Shown one piece after another: positions 9,255 through 17,818 of a DNA stretch of 64,000 nt. Source of the stretch: Bryobacterales bacterium KBS 96 (GTDB lineage Bacteria > Acidobacteriota > Terriglobia > Bryobacterales > Bryobacteraceae); NCBI GenBank assembly GCA_000381625.1, contig KB906767.1, positions 2,024,629-2,088,628 on the forward strand. Reading direction: 5' to 3'. Position 1 is the stretch's first letter, and each line of letters opens with the position of its first letter. Position numbers and translations under genes: made by a program. The notes beneath the pieces are model-generated. The model was not told where the DNA came from. It saw only the letters and a list, made by a program, of their open reading frames with translations, and made no database searches.

Positions 9255-10222
9255 CCACGTTGATCCGCTCTCTTCCCGTACTCGTTTTGTATCCTCACGC
9301 ACGTTGCAACTGCCGTTGCGTCATGTGCGACATCTGGAAAGACACCAGCCAATCCGAACTAGCCGCGGACGAACTGGCTCGCCATCTCGCGGATATTGAG
9401 GCGCTATCGGTCAAATGGGTGGTCTTCTCCGGTGGAGAGCCGCTTATGCACTCCGACCTCTTTCGGCTTTCCGACATGTTGAGATCAAAACACATTCGCG
9501 TAACTCTTCTCAGCACCGGGCTGCTGCTCAAACGATATGCCGAGCAAATCGCGGCAGGGATTGACGATGTGATTGTTTCGTTGGACGGGCCTCCTCACAT
9601 CCATGATCAGATCCGCCGAGTGCCTGGAGCGTTTTCCCAGCTCCAGGACGGCATCCGCGCCATTCATGATTTGAATCCAAATTTCCCCATTTCCGCGCGT
9701 TGCACTATTCAGAGGTTGAACTACTCCACGCCAAGCGAGACCGCAGAAGTCGCAAAGCGGCTAGGGCTCCGTTCGATTTCCTTCCTCGCTGCCGACCTCA
9801 CCTCCGAAGCCTTCAATCGGTTTCGCCCTTGGGAGGTCTATCGACAAGCCCAAGTTGCTCTCACCCTCGAAGAAGTTGTGACGCTAGAACGGGAACTTGA
9901 ACTTGTAAGCAGCAACTGGGAAGGAACCGGTTTTGTCGCGGAAAACGCCGAAAAGCTCCGTCGGATCCCGCACCATTTCCGCGTGCAGCTCGGACTCTGT
10001 CGACCACAGGCACCTCAGTGCAATGCGCCTTGGGTCTCAGCAGTCGTCGAGGCGGACGGCGCGGTGCGCCCGTGTTTCTTCCATCGGCCAATCGGGTCGT
10101 TGAAATCGCACACCTTATTGCAGGCGCTAAACGGCATCGAAGCCCAGGAGTTTCGAGCCTCGCTCGATGTCGCGACCAATCCCGTATGCAGCCGGTGCGT
10201 GTGTTCTCTTAATTGGAAGTAG
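9251..10222 (+). CDS. radical SAM enzyme with C-terminal cysteine cluster (SPASM-like)
   Basis: 323 residues, GTGA-coupled to the amidohydrolase. The cluster motif is Cys19, Cys23, Cys26 (HARCNCRCVMC), near the N-terminus as in MoaA/PqqE-type enzymes and unlike the B12-type enzymes upstream. VVFSGGEPLMHSDL is the SAM GGE motif, and VSLDGPPHIHDQIR the following strand. Near the C-terminus are CRPQAPQC, AVRPCFF and NPVCSRCVC, matching an auxiliary-cluster (twitch/SPASM) domain. PqqE- and MftC-type relatives act on peptides, but no candidate peptide is visible nearby; some relatives act on small molecules. Confidence 0.88.
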   Translation: MTTLIRSLPVLVLYPHARCNCRCVMCDIWKDTSQSELAADELARHLADIEALSVKWVVFSGGEPLMHSDLFRLSDMLRSKHIRVTLLSTGLLLKRYAEQIAAGIDDVIVSLDGPPHIHDQIRRVPGAFSQLQDGIRAIHDLNPNFPISARCTIQRLNYSTPSETAEVAKRLGLRSISFLAADLTSEAFNRFRPWEVYRQAQVALTLEEVVTLERELELVSSNWEGTGFVAENAEKLRRIPHHFRVQLGLCRPQAPQCNAPWVSAVVEADGAVRPCFFHRPIGSLKSHTLLQALNGIEAQEFRASLDVATNPVCSRCVCSLNWK

Positions 10223-10353
10223 CAGGGAAGGCTCAACGCCGCCTGGTAACGATTCGGGGCCTATCTACTTATAAATTCCTTTACCAGTTTTTTACAAATA
10301 CACGGCTTTTCTGCTGTCCTCCCGGCATACGCTGGACAAATAGCCCTTTATCA
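10223..10353 (+). promoter_or_regulatory. AT-richer gap inside the radical SAM operon, possible internal promoter
   Basis: This is the only real gap in the first 12.6 kb. Base composition drops, and TATAAA-like and TTTACA-like hexamers are visible around 10268-10297. A TTG-started in-frame extension of the next gene crosses it, but its translation (aromatic- and Arg-rich, with two adjacent Cys) does not look like a conserved domain. It may carry a promoter for the kinase/nucleotidyltransferase pair. I see no convincing short peptide gene. Confidence 0.3.
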
Positions 10354-11352
10354 ATGGCAACTTCACTTTGTCTCGAACCAGTCGTTAACGACCCTTTGCT
10401 AACAAGAGTGCCGCTTGACCATGATGCACTGTTCTATCCATACGGATTTCCGGTACGGCTCCGATCAAATTCCGCCATAACTCTAGAGGCAGCCGACAGG
10501 AGTTGGGGTACGTATCGACACCGGCATGATTACGCTCCGCTTGATATTCGTCTAGCGCTTTCGGCCAGTAGTAGTCCGGCGTGCGTGGAACCGCCTACCT
10601 TCAGGTCGCAGGGCCATCTCTTAAGCATCGTGGGGGACCGGGACAATTTTGCATCTCTTGATTTGAATGCCGGCTTTGCTTTCGGATGGGCAACGGAAGC
10701 CACGGCTCAAAATCAGGAGTACTTCCGGCAATGCCTCCTGGATGTAATGATCTATCCGCTGCTGGAAGTTAAACACCTGATCACGTTGCACGCTGCTTGC
10801 GTCATGTATCAGGGGAAAGGAGTTCTGCTGGCCGGAAAATCGGGCGCCGGAAAGTCGTCGCTATCGTACGCGTGCGCCCGTCGCGGCTGGACGTTTGTGT
10901 CGGATGACGCAAGCGCGTTCCAAAGAGAGGCGCCTGATCCGAAGGTGATTGGTCATCCGCAGAAGTTCCGATTTCGTGAACCGGTCGGCGACCTTTTTCC
11001 GGAATTCCGCGGGTTGAAAAGCACCATTCGCGCCTATGGAAAGCCGACAATTGAGGTACGCACGCAAACAATCGAATACATCAGACGCGCCGAAGAATGT
11101 CCCGTGAATGCAATCGTGTTCCTCAATCGCGCTGCTCATCAGCCAGGGCCACCCGTCCTCGTGCCGGTCTCTGTGGAAGACGCGTGGAATCGGCTTACCT
11201 TCTCCGTCTGGGCTGTCCAATTGCCTGCATTTGAAGAACGGCTCACAGCTCTCAAACGTCTGTTGGCGGTCCCGCTTTATGAAATGCGTTACTCGGACCT
11301 CAATCCTGCAATTGACCTGCTAGAGCGTGTCATTGGGGAACAGGTGAATTGA
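10354..11352 (+). CDS. HprK-like (HPr kinase-related) P-loop protein
   Basis: 332 residues from the ATG at 10354; a TTG at 10213 is the alternative. The Walker A motif GKSGAGKSS lies at about residues 161-169 after HAACVMYQGKGVLLA, followed by FVSDDAS, the acidic strand characteristic of HprK C-terminal domains. The region before the P-loop has no HPr-kinase N-terminal domain. HprK-related kinases of this type are found in many biosynthetic and polysaccharide loci, often with a PqqD-like protein and the nucleotidyltransferase seen next; here the PqqD partner is not visible. The target is unknown. Confidence 0.8.
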   Translation: MATSLCLEPVVNDPLLTRVPLDHDALFYPYGFPVRLRSNSAITLEAADRSWGTYRHRHDYAPLDIRLALSASSSPACVEPPTFRSQGHLLSIVGDRDNFASLDLNAGFAFGWATEATAQNQEYFRQCLLDVMIYPLLEVKHLITLHAACVMYQGKGVLLAGKSGAGKSSLSYACARRGWTFVSDDASAFQREAPDPKVIGHPQKFRFREPVGDLFPEFRGLKSTIRAYGKPTIEVRTQTIEYIRRAEECPVNAIVFLNRAAHQPGPPVLVPVSVEDAWNRLTFSVWAVQLPAFEERLTALKRLLAVPLYEMRYSDLNPAIDLLERVIGEQVN

Positions 11353-12602
11353 ACCAGATCATAAAATCGGCAGCCGATCTGAAAGCGCCGCGGCACATCC
11401 TTGCGGCACTTGAACTTTTACAATTTCACAATGCTTCCGTGAATCGGCTTGCCTCCTTATCCGGCACGGAACGGCGGCAATTCCTCGAATGGTGTGATGC
11501 TCGTCAATTGACGCTTATGCTCCGTCACGTTGGCGGCTCAAACTTGCCCGCTTGGGTTGGCGAGGCAGCATTTGAAAGGATGACGCGTTACGAGTTACGA
11601 TTCAACCGCCTGAAGCGCGATCTATTTGAGATTGTGGAAGCACTAAACGCAGCAGGTCTGGAATTTGTCCTGTTAAAGGGGCTGAGTCACTCTCCGGCGC
11701 TTACGGCAGACCCCAGGCTGAGAGCCCAAGGCGATATCGATCTTTGGTTGATTGGATCGTCGGCATACAAAGCTCGGGACGTACTTAGCAGCTTGGGATA
11801 TGTTCCGCTGCTCAACTCGAAATCGAGACATCTTTCGCCCATGGGGCGGCCGGGAGGCTGGCAGTGGCGGGGCGACCTGTTCGATCCCGAAATGCCAATA
11901 TCTGTAGAACTTCATTACGAGCTTTGGAGCGATCGGGCAGAGCACATTGTAGTTCCTGAACTTGAGCAGTTTTGGGAGCGGAAAACGCTCCGCAATTTCG
12001 ATGGCTGCATGATCAATGTCCTGTGTGATGAAGACCTGCTAGGCTTTGCTTCTCTACACTTATTGCTTCACCTCCTGCACGGCGAGTTGCCGCTGCAGCG
12101 TGCTTGGGAAATCGCGCGATTCCTCGATACTCGCGTCAGCGATGAGCCCTTCTGGACTTCCTGGCGCAATTCGCATCCCGCTGCCCTCAGACAACTGGAA
12201 ACATGTATTTTCTTTCTGGTCACCAACTGGTTTGAGTGCCGGCTCAGGCAAGAACTTGAAACAGATTTTCAGAGATTGCCCGTGACGCTCAAGTCATGGC
12301 TGAAAGAGTTCTCCTTGGCTCCTTTAGCGCGTGAATGGAAACCAAACAAATCGGAAATATGGCTCCATCTGGCCCTTATAGAAAAGCGAAAGGACAAACT
12401 TCGTGTGTTGGGCCGGCGTCTAATTCCCATTGCGTTACCGATGTTTGCTGACAGGGCGATATCTCGCCCCTCGGCAATTTCGACGCTGCTAACGTTTTGC
12501 CGGCAGCTTCCATTGCTGGCGGGTCGGCTCCTGGTGCATCTTGCGACATTCTTTCCGACCCTATTCGAAGGAGTGCGCTGGTTGTGGATACGTAAGCTGT
12601 GA
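11349..12602 (+). CDS. NTP_transf_5-type nucleotidyltransferase family protein
   Basis: 417 residues. The TTG start overlaps the previous stop (TTGA), so it is coupled to the HprK-like gene. LEFVLLKGLSHS followed by RLRAQGDIDLWL, with Asp129 and Asp131, is the nucleotidyltransferase-fold signature of the uncharacterised PF14907 group. The rest is alpha-helical (LLHLLHGELPLQRAWEIARFL). The family regularly pairs with HprK-like kinases, and its biochemical role is not established. It ends the operon; the next gene is convergent after 25 bases. Confidence 0.8.
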   Translation: MNQIIKSAADLKAPRHILAALELLQFHNASVNRLASLSGTERRQFLEWCDARQLTLMLRHVGGSNLPAWVGEAAFERMTRYELRFNRLKRDLFEIVEALNAAGLEFVLLKGLSHSPALTADPRLRAQGDIDLWLIGSSAYKARDVLSSLGYVPLLNSKSRHLSPMGRPGGWQWRGDLFDPEMPISVELHYELWSDRAEHIVVPELEQFWERKTLRNFDGCMINVLCDEDLLGFASLHLLLHLLHGELPLQRAWEIARFLDTRVSDEPFWTSWRNSHPAALRQLETCIFFLVTNWFECRLRQELETDFQRLPVTLKSWLKEFSLAPLAREWKPNKSEIWLHLALIEKRKDKLRVLGRRLIPIALPMFADRAISRPSAISTLLTFCRQLPLLAGRLLVHLATFFPTLFEGVRWLWIRKL

Positions 12603-12627
12603 GCGGTTTCCGCGGTCTCAGAGTTCG

Positions 12628-13305
12628 CTACGCCTTTAGTTCCTCAATCAGCGGCAGGGACGTTCCATCGATGCGAATTCGATAGATCGAGCAGTGATCG
12701 ATTCGCTGCCGAGATTCCCAGATACCGTTGCTTGAGCCTAACTCGTTCAGGACAACACGCATCACACCCAAATGCGTAACGATAGCGGCTAAGCGCCCGT
12801 CGCAGTCCGCCACGGTTTCTTTCAGAGCGCAGAGTACCCGGTTACGAAAACAAGCGAAGGTTTCGCCCCCTGGCGCGCACAACTGAGGCGACGATTCCAT
12901 CGCGACGATGCCGGCTTTATCGGCGCCCATCTGAGACCAACGTCTTCCTTCCCAATCTCCGAAAGAGATTTCTCGAAGTCCACTTCGCGCCGCTATGGGG
13001 ATGTTCCACGATTGCGCCAAAGGCTGCGCTGTTTGTAGGGAACGTTTTAGGTCGCTTGCATAAAGCTGGCGCACATTGCAACTTTGGAGCCGCGTGGCTA
13101 AAGCGTTGGCTTGCTCTCTTCCTAACGGATTAAGAGGAGGATCACTTTGGCCACATAGAGTGCCAGCCATATCCGTGCTGGCATGCCGGATCAGCAATAG
13201 CTCCTGAGAGTCACCGGAGCGACCTAATTGGAATAGAGACCGCGGCATTGGCCCTTTCTCGTTTCCCCTTGCATTTACCAAGCCTTTACCAGAATGAGAC
13301 GCCAT
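12628..13305 (-). CDS. histidine phosphatase superfamily protein (CobC/phosphoglycerate mutase-like)
   Basis: 225 residues from the ATG at 13305, which has AAGG eight bases upstream; an ATG at 13248 is the alternative. The catalytic RHAS replaces the usual RHG (LLIRHASTD), followed by LNPLGREQANALATRL, YASDLKRSLQTAQ, LREISFGDWEGR and VTHLGVMRVVL with the second catalytic His. Spacing and LREISFGDWEG resemble alpha-ribazole phosphatase (CobC), which would fit a B12-consuming neighbour cluster, but other phosphatases share these motifs. It converges on the radical SAM operon and lies downstream of the GH2 gene. Confidence 0.8.
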   Translation of the reverse strand: MASHSGKGLVNARGNEKGPMPRSLFQLGRSGDSQELLLIRHASTDMAGTLCGQSDPPLNPLGREQANALATRLQSCNVRQLYASDLKRSLQTAQPLAQSWNIPIAARSGLREISFGDWEGRRWSQMGADKAGIVAMESSPQLCAPGGETFACFRNRVLCALKETVADCDGRLAAIVTHLGVMRVVLNELGSSNGIWESRQRIDHCSIYRIRIDGTSLPLIEELKA

Positions 13306-13372
13306 GTCCCGGACCTTGTTAGGGGTCATGGAATAATTTGTAAATATCTCCATCATTGCAGGAAACGCCCCG

Positions 13373-15475
13373 TCACGCTCCCCACCGATGAGTGTAGGCG
13401 GAGAACCCGGTCGGCCGCAGAATATCGAATTCAACGTGTAGGGGTAAAGCATCTGAAAAGGCCATATTTATTGTTAGTTCCTGGCCCGGAGTAAGTTCCG
13501 CCAGCGGCATTATCTTCTGCTCGACGGGGATATCACCGTAACCGTAATAGACGCCCCGCAGCGTGTAGCCGCGCAGCGCATAGCAGGGCACATGCTTCCG
13601 AGTGCGGATGGTCAGGACGAATTGCTTCGGATGCCCTTCCACGGTTATGGAATCGATGGGGCTCGACTCGTTGCGAAGCAGCGAGTACGATTCTTTTCGT
13701 TCGCCGAAAAGATCCACTACGCCGTGTACGCGCTGCTGCAATACACCCAAACCGCGATCGCCTACATGAGTCCTGTAATCGTTGTAGCAGAAGAAAATCA
13801 ATCCGCCGATATAGTCCTTTTCGCGGAATACCGTATCGTGAGTTGTTAAAATCTCGCGGCGGCGCTCATCGCCTTCCGGCCGGTCGGCCGTACATGCGCA
13901 ATAGCCGTATTCCGAAATCACGATAGGTTTGTCCGGAAACGCCGCGTGCATCTCATCGAGGCTCTTAGCGACAGCGCTCGGGCCGCCTGGGTACCAGCTC
14001 CCGAAATACTCGTTTGCCTCGATAAAGTCCATTAGACCGGCCACGTCGCGCTCGGGAGTTTTTCGCAACGAATGGGAGGCATAAGAACAAAGCCGTTGAG
14101 GATCCAACTGTTTCGCTTCCGCGAGGAGCCGCTTCGCAAAGTTGTACGCCGGAGGATTTTGCCCATCGATCTCGTTGCACAATCCCCAAACAACAACCGA
14201 CGGATGGTTGCGATCGCGCGCAATCATCTCGCGCAGTTGTTCCAGTCCGTTCTGCATGATATCGGCGTCCGGCTGTTCACCCATCTCCTTGAACGTATTT
14301 GCTCCCCAGCACGGCACTTCGCTCTGCATTAAAATTCCGTGCCGGTCGCAGTAGTCCAGAACCCGCCGGTCCTGCTGCCAGTGGGCACGGGTAAACACAC
14401 AGTTCAACTTCTTCAGATCGTCATGGTCGTGTGTAATCCATTCGGTGGGCTCCGCCATTCCGAACTCCGGATTGCTTCCGGCCATCCGCTCCACTCCCAT
14501 TAACCAGACGCGCTCACCGTTTAGATAGAATCCGCCGCCTTTCACTTCGAACTTACGGGCTCCAAAGGTGGATGCAAATACGTGTGAATTGGCCCCACCT
14601 TCGATCGAAATCTCTGCCCGGTACAGATGAGGATGATCGAAGTGCCACAGGCTGGCCTTGGGAATAATGGCCGACAGTTTGGCGGTGGTCGTTTGCCCGG
14701 CGTCAATCGACAGATTTGATGAACTCGTTTGCGGTATGGCCGCCAGTCCCGTTTGTTCATCGAAAATGCGCAGCAACATGTTGCCTTTCCATACTTGCCG
14801 CGAGGCGTTGTGAGCAACGGCATTGATGCCGATTTTTGCACTTCCGTCTGCCAAATCAGGTTGAGCGTCGATCGCGAGCCGTTCCACATACGTGTTCGGC
14901 GTGACCAGCAGTTGCACCGGACGGTAGATGCCTCCATCATTCGCCCAATCGCTTGACCGGCCGCGAGGCAGCATATGTTCATTGAAGGCGCTATCCACCC
15001 GAACTGCGATCGTATTGAGTTGATCCCAGAGCAAGTGCTGCGTCACATCGATGGTAAACGCGGTGTAACCCTTCCGCACGTGCTCTCCCACCAAGTTTCC
15101 ATTCACCCACACGCGGGCAGAATGAAATACCGCTTCGAATTCGACCCGAACGGTTGAGTTCCGCCATGAACCGCGCACGTCCAGCAGGCGGCGATACCAG
15201 GCCACACCGCGATAGCCGGCAAGCGGAGGCTCGATTTGCCAGGTATGCGGAACTTCTACACTTCTCCAGTCTGTCTCGTCCGATTCGGAAAACCACCTCC
15301 GCTGCTCTCCAATATCTTCGGGGTCGGTGCGGAAGAGCCAGCGGCCACAGAGACTCACGATCTCCGTCGTTTGCGCTCGGGAAGACCTTTCGACTTCTTT
15401 GGCTTGAAGAGAGGCAGGTAGCAGCGCTACAGCGCTTGATGCATTTTTCAGAAAGAGACGACGTGGAATCATCAT
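13373..15475 (-). CDS. exported GH2-family glycoside hydrolase
   Basis: 700 residues. The N-terminus has a Tat-like signal (PRRLFLKNASSAVALLPASLQA). A jelly-roll sugar-binding domain (VEVPHTWQIEPPLAGYRGVAWYRR, ARVWVNGNLVGEH) and an immunoglobulin-like domain precede the TIM barrel. HPSVVVWGLCNEID carries the acid/base Glu435, and KPIVISEYGYCA carries the nucleophile Glu522. These are hallmarks of beta-glucuronidases and beta-galactosidases. It probably cleaves a beta-linked plant or microbial polysaccharide fragment outside the cytoplasm. The exact substrate cannot be told from sequence. Confidence 0.93.
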   Translation of the reverse strand: MMIPRRLFLKNASSAVALLPASLQAKEVERSSRAQTTEIVSLCGRWLFRTDPEDIGEQRRWFSESDETDWRSVEVPHTWQIEPPLAGYRGVAWYRRLLDVRGSWRNSTVRVEFEAVFHSARVWVNGNLVGEHVRKGYTAFTIDVTQHLLWDQLNTIAVRVDSAFNEHMLPRGRSSDWANDGGIYRPVQLLVTPNTYVERLAIDAQPDLADGSAKIGINAVAHNASRQVWKGNMLLRIFDEQTGLAAIPQTSSSNLSIDAGQTTTAKLSAIIPKASLWHFDHPHLYRAEISIEGGANSHVFASTFGARKFEVKGGGFYLNGERVWLMGVERMAGSNPEFGMAEPTEWITHDHDDLKKLNCVFTRAHWQQDRRVLDYCDRHGILMQSEVPCWGANTFKEMGEQPDADIMQNGLEQLREMIARDRNHPSVVVWGLCNEIDGQNPPAYNFAKRLLAEAKQLDPQRLCSYASHSLRKTPERDVAGLMDFIEANEYFGSWYPGGPSAVAKSLDEMHAAFPDKPIVISEYGYCACTADRPEGDERRREILTTHDTVFREKDYIGGLIFFCYNDYRTHVGDRGLGVLQQRVHGVVDLFGERKESYSLLRNESSPIDSITVEGHPKQFVLTIRTRKHVPCYALRGYTLRGVYYGYGDIPVEQKIMPLAELTPGQELTINMAFSDALPLHVEFDILRPTGFSAYTHRWGA

Positions 15476-15630
15476 TTCGTGTATGTTATCCGCCCATCAT
15501 TCGGTTAGATGGGATTTTCGGGCGGTCATCCTGCTTCAGACGGGACGACGCAGCCTTGACGGGCACGTCTCATTTGTCCGGATCGTTCGCGGCCATGGCT
15601 CCTTGATCATTGTAAGTTTCGGCCCGGCAC

Positions 15631-17157
15631 TCAGCGTGAGGCTCGAATCACCATCAACGCCGCACCGTGGCGCCCGACAGAGGCGTGAAATTCATTGTCA
15701 AATATGCCGACGTCTTTTTGCCGCCAGATATCGCGAACAATTTGCTTACCCTGAAGGCCAAGATCGGACCATTGGGCTGTTACTTCTGTTTCACTCTCTC
15801 CGAGATTGAACAATCCCACAGCTTTCGAGCCGCCTTCCAGATCTTTTGCCCATATTTGCAGATCGCCCGAACGGTAGACCGGCTTCGCTTGTTTTCCTAA
15901 TGTGTCCTGATCGACATCAATCACCTCATCGTTGGTCAGCAGGCTAAGCGTAAACGGATCCAGTTGTGTCATGTCGCCGCCAAAGAGCATTGGCGCCGCT
16001 AACAACGCCCAGAGAGTCACGTGAGTGTATTGTTCGTTATGCGTCAGGGGCGTCGGAACTAACTCGTCATGTTGAAGAATGTGGCCAATCAGAATGTTGT
16101 CCGGATCGTTCCAGCCGCCCGGGCCGGCCCATTGTTCTTTTCCTGCCTCGCTGAAACCGATCTTCGATACGCTGTCCCATAACCCCTTTTGGGGATCGCC
16201 CAGATCACCGGTAGTGCGCCAAAAATTTCCGCCGACTTCACTGCCCCACTTCCAAACGTCGCCCCGCCCGTACTCGCATAGGTTGAAGACAAAGTCCCGA
16301 TTTAGCTGCTCTAGAATCGTGCCCATCAAGCGATAGGGTTTCTGCAACTCATCGCTGTCGTTTGGGTCCTTCATCAATTTCGAATACGAGCACAAATCGT
16401 ATTTCAAAAAGTCAAATCCCCATTTGGCAAAGAGACGCGCATCCTGTTCTTCGTGCTGGTAACTGCCCTCGTAACCGCCGCAGGTGCGCGTCCCCGGAGA
16501 AATGTAGATGCCGGTTTTCAACCCTTTCTCATGAACGTAGGCGGTCAAAGCACTCATGTCGGGAAAATTCCGATTGGGCTTGAGAGTTCCATCCGCATTT
16601 CGAGGCTCTCCTCCAATGGCCGGATCGGTAGCGCCAGGTTTTACGTTCCAGCCGTCGTCGATGTTGATATACGAATAACCGTGATCCGCCAAACCGCTCG
16701 AAATCATGGCATCCGCTTCAGCCCGTATCAGCTTGTCGTCGATATTCGCATACGCCATGTACCACGAGCTCCAGCCCATCGGCGGACTTAGGGCCAGCGT
16801 CTTTCCCGCAACGATGCGGAATTTCCGCTTCGCTTTGCCCAACGCGTTTACGGCTGAAAGCGTCACTGAATAATCGCCCGGCTTCTTAACTGTTCCGGTG
16901 ATAACGCCGGTATGGGAATCGAGCTTCAGGTCCTTGGGAAGTTTCCGGGCCGAGAACTTCATCGGGCGCGCCCCAGTTGCTGGAATACGGTACAGAAACG
17001 GATGCCCTGGGCGGACGCCATACACTTTCGCTCCATTGATTCGCGGCTTTCGCGAAACCGGGGGCGTGAGTATTCCGCGGTCACCTCCAGTTGCCGCTTG
17101 GCCGAAAACGACAAGAGGTAGGCAAAGACAGAGTATTACTTTGATAAGCGTGATCAT
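15631..17157 (-). CDS. secreted alpha-galactosidase (GH27) with N-terminal Ig-like domain
   Basis: 508 residues from the ATG at 17157, which has AGGAGG just upstream and a Sec signal peptide (MITLIKVILCLCLPLVVFGQA). Residues ~40-115 form a putative Ig-like domain (LKLDSHTGVITGTVKKPGDYSVTL contains its conserved core). The GH27 barrel starts at LALSPPMGWSSW. YINIDDGWN, FLKYDLCSYSK with nucleophile Asp254, and WRTTGDLGD with acid/base Asp318 are intact. It hydrolyses terminal alpha-galactosides (or a related alpha-linked sugar) outside the cell. With the GH2 gene and RhaT it suggests oligosaccharide scavenging. Confidence 0.94.
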   Translation of the reverse strand: MITLIKVILCLCLPLVVFGQAATGGDRGILTPPVSRKPRINGAKVYGVRPGHPFLYRIPATGARPMKFSARKLPKDLKLDSHTGVITGTVKKPGDYSVTLSAVNALGKAKRKFRIVAGKTLALSPPMGWSSWYMAYANIDDKLIRAEADAMISSGLADHGYSYINIDDGWNVKPGATDPAIGGEPRNADGTLKPNRNFPDMSALTAYVHEKGLKTGIYISPGTRTCGGYEGSYQHEEQDARLFAKWGFDFLKYDLCSYSKLMKDPNDSDELQKPYRLMGTILEQLNRDFVFNLCEYGRGDVWKWGSEVGGNFWRTTGDLGDPQKGLWDSVSKIGFSEAGKEQWAGPGGWNDPDNILIGHILQHDELVPTPLTHNEQYTHVTLWALLAAPMLFGGDMTQLDPFTLSLLTNDEVIDVDQDTLGKQAKPVYRSGDLQIWAKDLEGGSKAVGLFNLGESETEVTAQWSDLGLQGKQIVRDIWRQKDVGIFDNEFHASVGRHGAALMVIRASR

Positions 17158-17818
17158 ATCCCTCCTAGACGAACTGCAGAAGCCGCAATCGAACGAGTCT
17201 GTGAAGAGATCGAAAACCCACCTCCGTAACCGTTGCGGCTCAGTTAGCATACTCCAACATCCATAGCGCTTCGCTGAACCAAGAGCGGAACGATCGCGAT
17301 TCCACTCTCGAAAGCCCTGGAATCATGTTCGGACCGGCAATGAGTAGTCCAGCCCAGCGTGTCACCGAAACCTCGCGTGTTTCGAGTGCAATGTCGTCTT
17401 TGGCAACTACAATAATGCGCGGTACGCCGGAATCCGGCGTACCACCGCGCTGCTCAGGTTGAAGGTCACAACCACGCTCACGCAGGTGACACCGCGCGCC
17501 GCCGAATCTGGACGTTCCTCCTGGACGCGGAGATCCGGGCGTTTACTCCCGACTCTCGAATGCTGGCCTTCGTGTCTAGTCCTTAACGGCCATGAATGTC
17601 GTGGGATGTTACGCCCACTGATGTGCGGCGGCTCTGTTTCCAGTCTGCCTTCACTCAGAGCCGCCTTGCGTCAGCAAGCGGCTTCTTTCGGACGACCGCA
17701 CAACCCGCCCACTCACGTTGGGCGGCTCCGTTTCCAGGCTGCTTTCACACAGAGCCGCATCGCGTGAGCGAGCGGGTTCGGGTAACCGCAGGCTCCGCGA
17801 ATCGCCAGGCATACCCAC
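17158..17818. repeat. 661-bp gap filled with degenerate dispersed and tandem repeats
   Basis: No convincing gene. Positions 17219-17250 carry a copy of a repeat (CTCCGTAACCGTTGCGGCTC) that recurs at 34890. From 17611 to about 17793 there are two imperfect tandem copies of ~93 bp, each beginning with CGCCCACT, then GGCGGCTC-GTTTCCAG, CAGAGCCGC, and a GCGT(C/G)AGC(A/G)AGCGG core. Reverse-complement copies of this core occur at 30334-30360 and 33222-33246. Short Arg/Ser-rich frames across it are not supported. Confidence 0.7.

Noticed and set aside
1-12602. A RiPP precursor peptide for the radical SAM operon.
   Set aside because: Genes are coupled with almost no gaps; the only larger gap (10223-10353) yields no short peptide with a ribosome site and a plausible core.
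12628-13305. Assignment of the histidine phosphatase as CobC linked to B12 supply for the radical SAM enzymes.
   Set aside because: No other cobalamin gene is nearby and the motifs are shared by many phosphatases, so it is kept only as a possibility in the annotation.
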